A stretch of DNA of 64,000 bases from Streptomyces sp. NBRC 110035. Lineage in GTDB: Bacteria > Actinomycetota > Actinomycetes > Streptomycetales > Streptomycetaceae. Of this stretch, positions 8,126 through 15,499 are shown one piece after another. Each line of letters starts with the position of its first letter. Position 1 is the first letter of the stretch. The stretch lies in the NCBI RefSeq assembly GCF_000829695.1, contig NZ_BBNN01000025.1, positions 124,001 to 188,000 on the forward strand, written 5' to 3'. Both the position numbers and the translations under genes were made by a program. A model generated the notes under the pieces. It was not told where the DNA came from, made no database searches, and worked only from the letters and a program-made list of their open reading frames with translations.

Positions 8126-9414
8126 GCTGCCACCTCCAGGTTCGCGCGGACTAGGTGCCGCCACTCGTGCGCTGTGCTGTGTAGGGCGTAGCGGAGGCTG
8201 TCGACCGAGTGGTCATCCACCTTGAGCGGCTTGTCCTCGCCCGCCGCCGCAGCCTTTTCATCCCAGGCGTACGACGGGAGCTCGGTCAGCAGGCCGGTGC
8301 AGGAGCGGTGGACGTACAGCAGGTCGGAGCCGAGCGCGACGCTCACCGAGCGGATGCCGTCCTTGACCTCGTTGTCGGCCTTCGCGACACCCTGGACGCC
8401 GTCGGACCACAGCTGCGTCATGAAGGACGCGGCGCTCGGGTCGACGAAGATCCATTGCGGCTGGACACCGACCTGCCCCCGGTGACGGAACTCAGCGAGC
8501 CATTGCCGCACGGCCACGCTGTACTGAGCATCCGTCAGCTGACGCCGTTCCACCCGCGAGTCGTGCCGGTACTCGGAGGCCACGTACAGCCGGTCGTCGG
8601 TCCCCACGCCGATCAAGACCGCGGCGAAGGGGTTGATCGTGCCGTAGTCGAGCCCCACGGCCATCCAGTGCCGGACGTCCGGGACGACGTCGACGATGTG
8701 CTTCGCCTCGTCGAACATGTCGTAGACGACGCCCTCAGCCAGGCACCACTCTCCGAGGACGAACCGCCGGTAGAAGAGGCCCTGGTACTCGAGCTTGAGG
8801 TTGGCGACGTAGGCCGGCGGCAGGTACGGGTTGTCGTGCAGGCTGAAGCTGAAGCGGTGGAGATCGAGGGCCTTCGGGTCCTCGGATCTCACCTCGGATC
8901 CGTCGCGCCGGACGTGCAGGCGCGCGCGGTCGAGGAACTTCTTCTTCAGCCAGTGATTCGGGCCTTCGGGGTTCGTGGTCCCGAACCACTGCGCGCCTTC
9001 CACGGACAGGCGGGTGCCGAGCATCGAGAAGAACGACTCGGGGAAGGTCGTGACCTCGTCACAGTACGCCCCAGCAAGGGTCATTCCCTTGATCTTGTCG
9101 GCGGCCCGCTCATCGTTCGCGCCAGCCACGTAGATGGTGCGGCCGAAGATGACGACCTCGCCCGCGCCCGCCTTGAACTTGCAGCGCTTCACGCCGACCA
9201 TCGCGACGATGACGTCGATGATGTTGCGCTTCAGGGTGCGTTCGGTCTTGCCGACCATGAGGAGCGCGCCCGGGGGGCCGGTGCGGATGTAGCGCAGCCA
9301 CACCATGATCGAGCTGATGGTCTTGGAGGAGCGGACGGCGCCTTCCCATAGGTTCCCGCGCGCGGTGGCGAGCTGGGTGGAGCGCAGCTGCTTGCCCACG
9401 AGGGCGTCGTACAT
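8122..9414 (-). CDS. terL: Terminase large subunit
   Basis: This is the DNA-packaging motor (430 aa, PBSX/P22-like family). A Walker A-type GAVRSSKT lies at residues 25-32 and a Walker B-like LAGAYCDEVT near 112-121. The C-terminal RNase H-like nuclease domain begins at AVGLDYGTINPF near 258, with further acidic residues downstream (FVDPSA, KVDDHSVDSLRYAL). The gene follows TerS by 10 bases and precedes the portal cluster. Confidence 0.92.
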   Translation of the reverse strand: MYDALVGKQLRSTQLATARGNLWEGAVRSSKTISSIMVWLRYIRTGPPGALLMVGKTERTLKRNIIDVIVAMVGVKRCKFKAGAGEVVIFGRTIYVAGANDERAADKIKGMTLAGAYCDEVTTFPESFFSMLGTRLSVEGAQWFGTTNPEGPNHWLKKKFLDRARLHVRRDGSEVRSEDPKALDLHRFSFSLHDNPYLPPAYVANLKLEYQGLFYRRFVLGEWCLAEGVVYDMFDEAKHIVDVVPDVRHWMAVGLDYGTINPFAAVLIGVGTDDRLYVASEYRHDSRVERRQLTDAQYSVAVRQWLAEFRHRGQVGVQPQWIFVDPSAASFMTQLWSDGVQGVAKADNEVKDGIRSVSVALGSDLLYVHRSCTGLLTELPSYAWDEKAAAAGEDKPLKVDDHSVDSLRYALHSTAHEWRHLVRANLEVAA

Positions 9415-9424
9415 GCTCGCCCCC

Positions 9425-9901
9425 TCAGGTGCCGCCCATCATCCCCTTCAGCCAGGCGTCGACCGCGGCCAGGCCCTCGGCGTCCTGCTCGGCGGGGGAC
9501 AGCTTGAGCGACCGGTCGATGGCGGTGGCGACGACGCCCATCAGCGCCCGCTTGTCGGCCGGCGTCGGCTCGTCCTGCCACCGCTCGTCGTAGTCGTGCT
9601 CCTTGCCGCCCCAGTCGAAATACTTGTGCGGCTTGTTGACCTTCTCCAGCTCGCGTTCGGCGACGTCCTGGAGGCGTTGGGCGAGGGCGGCGCGGCGTTC
9701 GGCGAGGTCGGCCTGGCGGATCTCGGTGGCCGCGCGCACCTCGCTGGCACGGGCGAAGGTGAGGCCCATCTGTCGGGCGATGCGGCTGATGGTGCCGCCG
9801 GATCGCTCGAGCTCGGTGGCGATGTCGTTGCGGCCCTTGCCGGCGGTGTGGAGCTCGCGGATGCGGGCGCGTTCCTTGTCGGTGACGGGGCCTTTGCCCA
9901 T
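9425..9901 (-). CDS. terS: Terminase small subunit with HTH domain
   Basis: ATG 9901 is chosen because AGGGGGGTGA lies 5 bases upstream; in-frame starts exist at 9922 and 9994. The 158-residue protein begins MGKGPVTDKERARIREL and has a helix-turn-helix at about 8-45 (GKGRNDIATELERSGGTISR) for binding the packaging site. A long helical oligomerisation region follows (EIRQADLAERRAALAQRLQ), then a TerL-facing C-terminus. It lies immediately before TerL. The HTH plus position make the assignment strong. Confidence 0.85.
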   Translation of the reverse strand: MGKGPVTDKERARIRELHTAGKGRNDIATELERSGGTISRIARQMGLTFARASEVRAATEIRQADLAERRAALAQRLQDVAERELEKVNKPHKYFDWGGKEHDYDERWQDEPTPADKRALMGVVATAIDRSLKLSPAEQDAEGLAAVDAWLKGMMGGT

Positions 9902-9974
9902 GGCGGTCACCCCCCTGGACATGGCGAAGGCCCGGCCGCCGGAGCGTGCAGCCGGGCCAGTCAGCGGTGTCGGG

Positions 9975-10424
9975 TCAGCCCTTCCAGCCTGCATCGAGGC
10001 AGGTCTGGGCGAACATGTCGGCGCCGATCTGCCACGCCCCAGGAGAGCCTTCGGAGCCGCGCGCGAGCACGGTGGCGTTGTCGGCGATGCCCTCTGTGCG
10101 GGACTGCTGCGCCCACTTATTGACCTTGTTGGCGAGGTCGATTCGTGCGGACTGCGTCTGTGCGGCTTTGTAGCCGTAGGCGAAGTCGTAGCAGGCGAGA
10201 GACGCAGCGTCGTCCAGTTTGCCGTGGTCGGCTGATGCTGCAGTGGTGGCCGCGGGCTTCTTCGCCTTGCCCGGCTTGTCGTTGTTGTTGTCGCCGCTGC
10301 TGAAGATGGCGAGCAGGAAGATGACCCAGCCGATGACCATGGCGGGCAGGCAGCCGAATCGGAAGCCCTTGCGGTCGACGAAGCGGCGCGGGCGCGGCGG
10401 CGGCTGGTGTGGTTGGTAGTGCAT
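9975..10424 (-). CDS. Membrane-anchored hypothetical protein (149 aa)
   Basis: The ATG at 10424 follows AGGGGGGAAC. A basic Pro/Arg N-terminus (MHYQPHQPPPRPRRFVDRKG) is followed by one hydrophobic segment (about 24-42, LPAMVIGWVIFLLAIF). Then comes a Lys/Asp/Ala linker and an outward or soluble domain with two cysteines (SLACYDFAYGYKAAQ and MFAQTCLDAGW). The topology suggests a single-pass membrane protein expressed at the start of the late genes. Superinfection exclusion or lysis regulation are possibilities, but nothing in the sequence decides. Confidence 0.7.
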   Translation of the reverse strand: MHYQPHQPPPRPRRFVDRKGFRFGCLPAMVIGWVIFLLAIFSSGDNNNDKPGKAKKPAATTAASADHGKLDDAASLACYDFAYGYKAAQTQSARIDLANKVNKWAQQSRTEGIADNATVLARGSEGSPGAWQIGADMFAQTCLDAGWKG

Positions 10425-10660
10425 GTTCCCCCCTGGAACTGTGGTGCTGAGGGGGCATCATGCCGCGCCGAGCGTGATCATTTCCGGGGGTTGGTCAAGG
10501 AGTACCGCCGTTCCGGAGTCGAACTGGTGCTGGCCAGCTGTGGGCGATAGCCCTCGACTGTCGGCGGCCTCCCCGCTCGTGGGTCCGGCTGCTTTCGGGC
10601 ACGCCAGGACTGGCACCCAGCGTGAAGGAAGATCGCCCGTACGTCAAGCAAGGTTGAGGT
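10425..10660. other. Gene-poor gap before the late genes
   Basis: I see no convincing coding frame here. It holds a leader for the membrane-protein gene and scattered GC-rich inverted segments. A TTCGA-containing stretch near 10506-10520 resembles a tRNA T-arm but its stem does not pair. Confidence 0.4.
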
Positions 10661-10858
10661 TCAGGCGGTGTCCGCGGTTCCGGCACCGGCCTGGTGCTCC
10701 TCGACCACCCGCCGCGCATCGCTGTTCGCCACATCCTTGGCGAAGCCTCACGAACAGCTCACGGACGTGACGCCGGTCAGCTCCCTGGCCACCCACCCGT
10801 TCTCGTCCACCGACTCCGCGAAGTCGGGTTCCCAGGACACCTTGTGCTGTGTGGTCAT
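10661..10858 (-). pseudogene. Small phage gene with in-frame TGA (65 codons)
   Basis: From ATG 10858 (GAGAGGAT upstream) the frame reads MTTQHKVSWEPDFAESVDEN and stops at TGA 10748-10750 after 36 codons (ending SVSCS). The same frame stays open and coding-like beyond (GFAKDVANSDARRVVEEHQ) to a second TGA at 10661-10663. A cysteine codon at the TGA position would give CSCGF, so a TGC/TGT to TGA change is the simplest reading. Either the gene is broken, the TGA is read through, or only the 36-residue product is made. Confidence 0.6.
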
Positions 10859-10950
10859 GAGGGCATCCTCTCGCGCGGAGGCCCCGCCAGGGCAGGGGGC
10901 TGGCGGGGCTGGGTGTTGGGTGTGACCCGGCGCGTAGATACCAGTGTGGC

Positions 10951-11331
10951 CTAAGCGAGCGTGGGGGCGCGTCGCTCCATCGTCGCCGCTGCGCACGGAC
11001 GGCACATCGGCACATCCACCCGCCCGACACTCGGCGAGTCGAACCGGACCGCCGCCCCGGGAGCGGCCTGGCCAGTGCACACGCCCTCGGCCTGCTCTCG
11101 GTGTAGGCCGCACAGGCAGTGGCACGATCCGATCTGCGCCTCAGCGTCGCGCTCGCGGCGCCACTGCTCCCACACCTCGGGGTGCTGCTCGGCGTGCTCG
11201 ATCAGCGGTTCCAGGGCGGTGTACATCTGGTGGACGATTGCCATCTGCCGTGCGACGAGAGGGGCCAAGGCGGCGCGCAGGGCGTACGTGGCATCGATGA
11301 GGCTGAACTTCTGCGTCATACGGCCCATCAT
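10951..11331 (-). CDS. Hypothetical protein with C-terminal cysteine cluster (126 aa)
   Basis: The start at ATG 11331 shares ATGA with the stop of the upstream small gene; in-frame ATGs at 11328 and 11319 are alternatives. The N-terminal half is helical (IDATYALRAALAPLVARQMAIVHQ). The C-terminal half has a CHCLCGLH motif near residue 70 and CTGQA plus MCRPC further on, a probable zinc-binding domain. Many genes of this phage carry such small zinc modules. No function was recognised. Confidence 0.6.
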   Translation of the reverse strand: MMGRMTQKFSLIDATYALRAALAPLVARQMAIVHQMYTALEPLIEHAEQHPEVWEQWRRERDAEAQIGSCHCLCGLHREQAEGVCTGQAAPGAAVRFDSPSVGRVDVPMCRPCAAATMERRAPTLA

Positions 11332-11462
11332 CCCCTCTTCGGCGTGCCCGGGACGGGCTTCTCCTCCGGCTTCAGCCAGCCGCCGCGGCTGCCCTGGTAG
11401 TCCGTCTCGTGCCCCTTCAGGCGAGGGTCGCTGGGCTGGATCGGCTTCTTAAATCCGAGCAT
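11328..11462 (-). CDS. Small hypothetical protein (44 aa)
   Basis: A 44-codon frame with GGAGAG about 8 bases before ATG 11462 ends by overlapping the next gene's ATG (ATGA). The product (MLGFKKPIQPSDPRLKGHE, ending PVPGTPKRG) is Lys/Pro-rich and shows normal high-GC third-position use. Small proteins of this kind are common just before phage late genes. The function is unknown. Confidence 0.6.
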   Translation of the reverse strand: MLGFKKPIQPSDPRLKGHETDYQGSRGGWLKPEEKPVPGTPKRG

Positions 11463-11493
11463 GATGGGCTCTCCGTCTCTGCGATGGGATGGG

Positions 11494-11537
11494 CCCGGGG
11501 CGGCCGGGCAACTTGGCGGAAGGCCGGCCGCCCCGGG
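11494..11537 (-). terminator. Strong GC hairpin between small genes
   Basis: CCCGGGGCGGCCGG at 11494-11507 pairs perfectly with its complement at 11524-11537 (14 bp) between the genes at 11547-11696 and 11328-11462. There is no T-run; a Streptomyces-type GC-only terminator is likely. Confidence 0.6.
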
Positions 11538-11546
11538 GCTGACTGG

Positions 11547-11696
11547 CTACTCGTCGTCGGTCATCTCGGCTTCGAGTTCAGCGCGGGTAGTGGGGCCCTC
11601 CAGGAGGGCGTGGACGGCGAGGGCCGCCGCCCGATCGACGTCGCCTTCGTCCATGGCCTGACGGACTTCCTCGGCGCGGTCCTTCATGAACCCCAT
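11547..11696 (-). CDS. Small acidic helical protein (49 aa)
   Basis: GAAGGAG lies before ATG 11696. The product MGFMKDRAEEVRQAMDEG... ends ELEAEMTDDE and is strongly acidic and helical throughout. It is flanked on both sides by strong hairpins (11494-11537 and 11724-11749), so it may form its own short transcription unit, possibly driven from the repeat array upstream at 11752-11815. The family was not recognised. Confidence 0.6.
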   Translation of the reverse strand: MGFMKDRAEEVRQAMDEGDVDRAAALAVHALLEGPTTRAELEAEMTDDE

Positions 11697-11723
11697 GGGG
11701 GTCTCCTTCGGTATCGAGCGGGA

Positions 11724-11749
11724 CCGGGGCGGCCGGGCAACCGCCCCGG
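11724..11749 (-). terminator. GC hairpin downstream of the spread-like membrane operon
   Basis: CCGGGGCGG at 11724-11732 pairs with CCGCCCCGG at 11741-11749 across an 8-base loop. It lies just after the phased repeat array and before the small gene at 11547-11696. It may terminate the membrane-protein operon or act as a leader hairpin. Confidence 0.45.
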
Positions 11750-11751
11750 GC

Positions 11752-11815
11752 TGTAGTCAGGCCGTAGTTCGGCCTGTAGTTGGGGTGTAGTTCCGCAGGT
11801 CAGAAAGGGTGTAGT
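11752..11815. repeat. Helically phased TGTAGT repeats
   Basis: The hexamer (T/C)GTAGT occurs at 11752, 11763, 11775, 11786 and 11810, that is at steps of 11, 12, 11 and 24 bases, all on one face of the helix. The array fills the gap between the gene at 11821-12417 and the small genes downstream. No protein is coded here. It looks like a multi-site operator or initiator array; the binding protein is unknown. Confidence 0.55.
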
Positions 11816-11820
11816 CGGGG

Positions 11821-12417
11821 CTACGCGGCGTCCTGGACGACAGGGGTGGGAGAGGGGCTGACGAGGCCCTCCAGGTCGTCTCGGTGGATGCCGACGGTGA
11901 CCCCCAGACCGCGCACCCGGACGCGGGCCCGGACGGGGATGTCCCACCGCTCTAGATGGGCCCGGAACTCGGCCACCTCCAGGCCCTCGAACATGCCGTG
12001 CGCGTGGGCGTGCGCGAGGAGGTCCCGCAGGTGCACTCCTTGCCGGTCCCCGATCCGCTCCCAGACCCACTCCACGGTGGCCGCGCGAACGTCCCCGCGA
12101 GGGGAGTCGACCAGCTGCTCCGCGGGGGTCTCCTCTGACTCCTCGGCGGCCGCGCGTCCGGCCCTCCAGGAGGCGAGCGTCCAGCCGGTGGAGAGGAGCC
12201 ACATCAGGGCGGGCAGGGCGCGCACCAGGCGGGCGAGGACGTACACGCCGAGGGCGAGGAGCAGCAGGCGGGCGATGACGCCGAGGGCGGCCTTCCAGCC
12301 GGTGAGGTCGGTACGGCGTCCGCGCGCGCACCAGGCGGCGGCCCGCGCGCCGAGGCGGCGGACGAGGAGCACGGACCCGGTGGCGATCCGGTCGGCGGGG
12401 CGGGCGAGGCGGCTCAC
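11821..12417 (-). CDS. Membrane protein of the spread (Spd)-like block (198 aa)
   Basis: It starts at GTG 12417, overlapping the upstream stop as GTGA. The N-terminal third is basic and hydrophobic with one or two membrane segments (about 42-65, VIARLLLLALGVYVLARLV; then ALPALMWLLSTGW). The C-terminal half is cytoplasmic-type, acidic then basic (VEWVWERIGDRQGVHLRDLL, ending VSPSPTPVVQDAA), with similarity in style to KorSA/SpdB-associated proteins of Streptomyces elements. Position beside a DUF2637 gene supports this. The exact role is not known. Confidence 0.6.
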   Translation of the reverse strand: MSRLARPADRIATGSVLLVRRLGARAAAWCARGRRTDLTGWKAALGVIARLLLLALGVYVLARLVRALPALMWLLSTGWTLASWRAGRAAAEESEETPAEQLVDSPRGDVRAATVEWVWERIGDRQGVHLRDLLAHAHAHGMFEGLEVAEFRAHLERWDIPVRARVRVRGLGVTVGIHRDDLEGLVSPSPTPVVQDAA

Positions 12418-12926
12418 AGGATCCCCGCTCCCTGCACGGCGGCGACCAGCGCGTCGCCGGTGGCGTTGAGGGCGCCCGGGATCCAGGCCAGGGCGCCGGC
12501 CACTCCGGCGGTGAGCAGCAGGACGGACCCGACGAACGCACCGCCGGCGATGCGCTTCTTGTCCTTCTTGCCCGCGGACTTGTAGGCGAGGACGACGAGG
12601 GTAACTGCGATGACGACGACGATCGCGCCGGTGGCGGTGAGCCCGGTGAGCTGCCCGGCAGTGAGCCCAGTTCCGGCGCGCGCACCGGTGAGACTCTGTC
12701 CGGCAGTCTCCCCTGCGCTGTTGCCGACGCTCCCGGTGCGGGAGTGGGTCCAGCCGAGGATGCCGCCGGGGCAAGCGGCGGCGCAGGCGGCGCCACCGAA
12801 GCCCTTCCCGAAAGGGGCGAGCTGTCCCATCTCGCGGCCGCCGGTCCACCAGGGGTACAGGTTGCAGGTGAGGACGACGAGGGCAGCGAGGAGGCCGCCG
12901 AGGGTGAGGGTGGACGTGGCGTTCAC
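12414..12926 (-). CDS. SpdB-like multi-pass membrane protein (170 aa)
   Basis: The GTG start at 12926 overlaps the upstream stop (GTGA). There are three hydrophobic segments: about 8-25 (LGGLLAALVVLTCNLYPW), 97-115 (GAIVVVIAVTLVVLAYK) and 128-148 (GAFVGSVLLLTAGVAGALAW). A Gly/Cys-rich stretch (FGGAACAAACPGGILG) lies between the first two. Such Gly-rich small membrane proteins next to DUF2637 genes are typical of intramycelial-spread operons. Here it is in a phage; function is inferred from context only. Confidence 0.6.
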   Translation of the reverse strand: MNATSTLTLGGLLAALVVLTCNLYPWWTGGREMGQLAPFGKGFGGAACAAACPGGILGWTHSRTGSVGNSAGETAGQSLTGARAGTGLTAGQLTGLTATGAIVVVIAVTLVVLAYKSAGKKDKKRIAGGAFVGSVLLLTAGVAGALAWIPGALNATGDALVAAVQGAGIL

Positions 12927-13546
12927 AGGTCGACTCCGGTGAGCATCAGGATCGGGTCCCACCAGTGCAGGACGCCAAGGGCGCCGAGGCTGGCGGTGAT
13001 GAGCAGGGCGCGGGGGACGGCGCGGCCGGTGTGCCGGTCCAGGGCCCAGGCGGCGAGCACCGCGACGGTGGCGATGATGTAGGCCGCGGGGATGCCGGCC
13101 TCGACGCGGGCCTGGTGAACGGTCTGCGACCACAGGCCGACGGGGCTCTGCCCGCCCGCCCAGGGGGTGAGAGCGGCGAGGAGGGCGACGGCCATGCGCC
13201 AGGTCGCCAGACGGTCCCAGAGCCGTTCCCACAGGCGGGGCCCCGGCTCGGGCTCCGGTTCCTGGGGGGCGAGGACGATCTCGTGGATGTGGCGGACGAC
13301 GACGTCCTGGGGTCCCGGGGTGGGCGGTACCGGCGGCGGTGCGGCGGGCGGGGCCGGGGGCGGCGTCCGCCACGGCGGGGCCTCCCCGGGCTCCGGCGGG
13401 CGGGCCGGGAGCGGGGCGCCGGCGGGGATGATCTGGGTCGGGATGATCGGGTCGGGCATGGTGGGCTCCTGGTGGCCGATGGGGCGGGCGCCGGTGCGGT
13501 GGAGGTAGTGGCGGGCGCGCAGCTCGTCACCGCCCTGGGTGGTCAT
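12923..13546 (-). CDS. Pro-rich membrane protein of the Spd-like block (207 aa)
   Basis: ATG 13546 overlaps the DUF2637 stop as ATGA; an alternative ATG at 13459 has a better ribosome site (CAGGAG), giving 178 aa. A Pro-rich cytoplasmic N-terminus (ending about residue 75) is followed by HEIVLAPQEPEPE and then three hydrophobic segments near the C-terminus (MAVALLAALTPWAGG, YIIATVAVLAAWAL, ALLITASLGALGVL). The pattern resembles SpdB2-type proteins. It is coupled on both sides to other membrane genes. Confidence 0.6.
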   Translation of the reverse strand: MTTQGGDELRARHYLHRTGARPIGHQEPTMPDPIIPTQIIPAGAPLPARPPEPGEAPPWRTPPPAPPAAPPPVPPTPGPQDVVVRHIHEIVLAPQEPEPEPGPRLWERLWDRLATWRMAVALLAALTPWAGGQSPVGLWSQTVHQARVEAGIPAAYIIATVAVLAAWALDRHTGRAVPRALLITASLGALGVLHWWDPILMLTGVDL

Positions 13547-14496
13547 GAGGCAGGGCGCTCGATGCGGCGGCGCGTCCGGGCGACGGTGTCCGCGGACACG
13601 TCCTGTCCGTGGATCTTGCGGACGTAGGAGACGACCGCGTCCTTGTCCGTGATGCCGGACGCGAGGGCTGTCCGGACGGTGTCCGCAACCGTCTGCCCGG
13701 GCGGGGCAATCGGGCGGACGGGGCGGACAGACGAGCGCGCTGACCTGCTGTCCGTCGTGTCCGGGCGGCTGTCCGCGTCCTTGTCCAGGACTGTCCGGAC
13801 GGTGTCCGTGTCCGTGTCGATCCCGGCGGCGGACAGGTGGTCGACGATGTCCTTCGCGGTCGCGTCCGGGAAGGTGTCCGCTGCCGCGCGGACAGCGGAC
13901 CGGACGGTGCCAGAGCCGCGCTTGTCCGGTCGGGTGTCCATGTCCGGGACGGCAAGTTGGTGTCCGGTCTGGACGGGGTCGAGGAGGTCGAGGCGGACAC
14001 CGACCGCCTCGCGCAGCGTCGTCCAGGAGCGGCCCGGGTACATGACCCAGCCGAGGAGCGGGATGTGCGGGAGCCGCTCGGCGATGAGTCCGCGGGCGGC
14101 GCGCTGCTCGTCGCGGATGTCGCGGCGGTGGAGTTCGAAGAGGAGCTCGACGCCAACGGAGAGGGAGGCGAAGCCGGCGGCTGCGGGGAGGCGGCCGATG
14201 TTGTGGCCGTGATTGAAGTTGAGGATGCCTGCGATGCCGACGAAGACGAGGAGTGCGAGGCGGGCGAGGCCGGCAGGGGTGCCGCGTTCGACGGCGCGGC
14301 GGGCGTAAGTGGCGCAGATGAGTCCGGCGGCGTCGAACATGATCGACAGGGGCCAGGCGAGCCATCCCTTCATGCCCCAGCTCATGAGCTGTCCGGAGAG
14401 GGACCAGGCGGCGGCTGCGAGGAGCATGCCGAGGACGAGGGCCCAGGCGAGGCGGATGGGCCGGGAGAGTCTGCGGCCGGTGCGGGGCGTGTTCAC
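13543..14496 (-). CDS. DUF2637 membrane protein with Asp/Thr/Arg-rich C-terminal domain
   Basis: GTG 14496 follows GGAGAAG. Residues 1-130 carry four hydrophobic segments including WGMKGWLAWPLSIMFDAAG, the signature of DUF2637 proteins found in spread operons of Streptomyces integrative elements. The C-terminal 180 residues are soluble, with two apparent HTH-like repeats (DATAKDIVDHLSAAGIDTDTD and DKDAVVSYVRKIHGQDVSAD). The DNA for this part is packed with TGTCCG/CGGACA hexamers. It heads the membrane-protein block. Confidence 0.75.
   Translation of the reverse strand: MNTPRTGRRLSRPIRLAWALVLGMLLAAAAWSLSGQLMSWGMKGWLAWPLSIMFDAAGLICATYARRAVERGTPAGLARLALLVFVGIAGILNFNHGHNIGRLPAAAGFASLSVGVELLFELHRRDIRDEQRAARGLIAERLPHIPLLGWVMYPGRSWTTLREAVGVRLDLLDPVQTGHQLAVPDMDTRPDKRGSGTVRSAVRAAADTFPDATAKDIVDHLSAAGIDTDTDTVRTVLDKDADSRPDTTDSRSARSSVRPVRPIAPPGQTVADTVRTALASGITDKDAVVSYVRKIHGQDVSADTVARTRRRIERPAS
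13587..13998. repeat. Cluster of TGTCCG/CGGACA hexamers inside the DUF2637 gene
   Basis: By eye about 15 TGTCCG and 5 CGGACA copies occur in roughly 410 bases, several joined as TGTCCGGAC or TGTCCGTGTCCG. They correspond to codons for Thr-Asp, Asp-Arg and Val-Arg in the C-terminal domain, so some of this is composition. Their density is far above what is seen in neighbouring coding DNA. Multi-copy short motifs of this kind are used by Streptomyces TraB (TRS/clt); no traB is in the window. Confidence 0.45.
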
Positions 14497-14518
14497 GGTG
14501 GCTTCTCCGGGAGCTGGG

Positions 14519-14680
14519 TCAGCGGCGGTGGGTGCGCCAGGCGTAGGCGGTGAGGACGCCGGCGGTGAGGGCGGGCAGCAGCTGGTGGGTGGTGAGAGCG
14601 AGGACGGTGCAGGCGGCGAAGCCCCACCGCCCGAGGGGGCTGCGGATGGCGGTGGCGAGCGGGGTCCGGCGTCGGGTCAC
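14519..14680 (-). CDS. Small membrane protein (53 aa)
   Basis: The GTG at 14680 overlaps the upstream TGA (GTGA). The product has an Arg-rich start (VTRRRTPLATAIRSPLGRW) followed by a hydrophobic stretch of about 30 residues (FAACTVLALTTHQLLPAL, then TAGVLTAYAW) and a basic end. It fits the membrane-protein operon around it. No family was recognised. Confidence 0.6.
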   Translation of the reverse strand: MTRRRTPLATAIRSPLGRWGFAACTVLALTTHQLLPALTAGVLTAYAWRTHRR

Positions 14681-15069
14681 TGGGCGGTGGTGAGGCAGAG
14701 GGCGTAGTCGCCGGTGCGGCGGACGTGGTCGGTCTCGGGGAGGCCGGCGCACGGGCGGGGGTCGGGGCCGCGGACAGTGCCGACGATCCGTAAGACACCC
14801 GGGTGGCAGGGCGTGTGCTGCAGATGGGAGGTGAGGCAGGTGCCGAGGGGCCACGGGTCCGGTGTGCCGGTCGGCTCCGGGCGGACCGTGGCGGTCGGGG
14901 CGGGCGTGACGGTGACCGGGGCGGGGACCGGTGTCGGCTTCGGCAGCCGGGACGGCGTGGGGTCGGTCCAGTGGGTGCCGACGAGGGTGTGGTGGGTGAT
15001 CGCGGCGGCCACGGTGGCGGGGATGGCGAGGACCAGGGCGATGACGAGGAAGCGGAGCAGGGTGCGCAC
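14677..15069 (-). CDS. Exported or membrane-anchored small protein (130 aa)
   Basis: GTG 15069 follows CTGGAG. The N-terminus (VRTLLRFLVIALVLAIPATVAAA) is a signal anchor. A Pro/Thr-rich linker (about 40-70) follows, then a C-terminal domain with four cysteines (GTCLTSHLQHTPCHPGV, DPRPCAGL, ALCLTTAQ) that could form two disulfides outside the cell. It is coupled to the next small membrane gene. The function is unknown. Confidence 0.6.
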   Translation of the reverse strand: MRTLLRFLVIALVLAIPATVAAAITHHTLVGTHWTDPTPSRLPKPTPVPAPVTVTPAPTATVRPEPTGTPDPWPLGTCLTSHLQHTPCHPGVLRIVGTVRGPDPRPCAGLPETDHVRRTGDYALCLTTAQ

Positions 15070-15131
15070 GAGGGTCTCCAGGGGGCCGCGTCCCGGCCGG
15101 TGGTGGGCCGGGACGCGGCGGTGAGGATGGG

Positions 15132-15326
15132 TCAGCCGGCGAGGGTGCGGAGCCGGGCGGCGTACTCGGAGTGGGTGGCCCCGTCGGGGTGCGGGAGGAT
15201 TCCGAGCCAGTCGCTGGTGAACCCGGCGCCACGGGCCCAGCCGCGGACGCAGAAGACGTCGGCGGGCCGGTTGGGCTGCTGGTCGAGCCGGTCGGCCAGG
15301 GCGAGGAGCAGGGCGCGGTAGCTCAT
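15132..15326 (-). CDS. Hypothetical protein (64 aa)
   Basis: ATG 15326 overlaps the preceding stop (TGATG). The product begins MSYRALLLALADRLDQQPN and is soluble and helical at both ends, with a short Trp/Gly-rich middle (FCVRGWARGAGFTSDWLG). It belongs to the chain of coupled early genes. No family was recognised. Confidence 0.6.
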   Translation of the reverse strand: MSYRALLLALADRLDQQPNRPADVFCVRGWARGAGFTSDWLGILPHPDGATHSEYAARLRTLAG

Positions 15327-15499
15327 CAGCGCCGCCAGCCGAGGCGACGGCGGACGTCGCCACCGTCGGCGTAGTCGTCGGCGCAGGCCTGGACGGTCGA
15401 GGGCTCGGCGAGCACCTTGCTGGGGCGCGGGGTGAGGTCGGGCTCGTCCGCGGGACGGTAGGCCGGGGTGAGGGCCGGGTCGGTCTGCTGCTCGCTCAT
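15326..15499 (-). CDS. Hypothetical protein (57 aa)
   Basis: ATG 15499 overlaps the upstream stop as ATGA. The short product is acidic and Pro-rich (MSEQQTDPALTPAYRPADEP) with a basic end (DVRRRLGWRR). It looks unstructured. Translational coupling on both sides is the main evidence that it is a gene. Confidence 0.55.
   Translation of the reverse strand: MSEQQTDPALTPAYRPADEPDLTPRPSKVLAEPSTVQACADDYADGGDVRRRLGWRR

Noticed and set aside
10490..10640. Possible tRNA on the minus strand (TTCGA-type T-loop)
   Set aside because: The flanking T-stem bases do not pair and no D-arm or acceptor stem is found.
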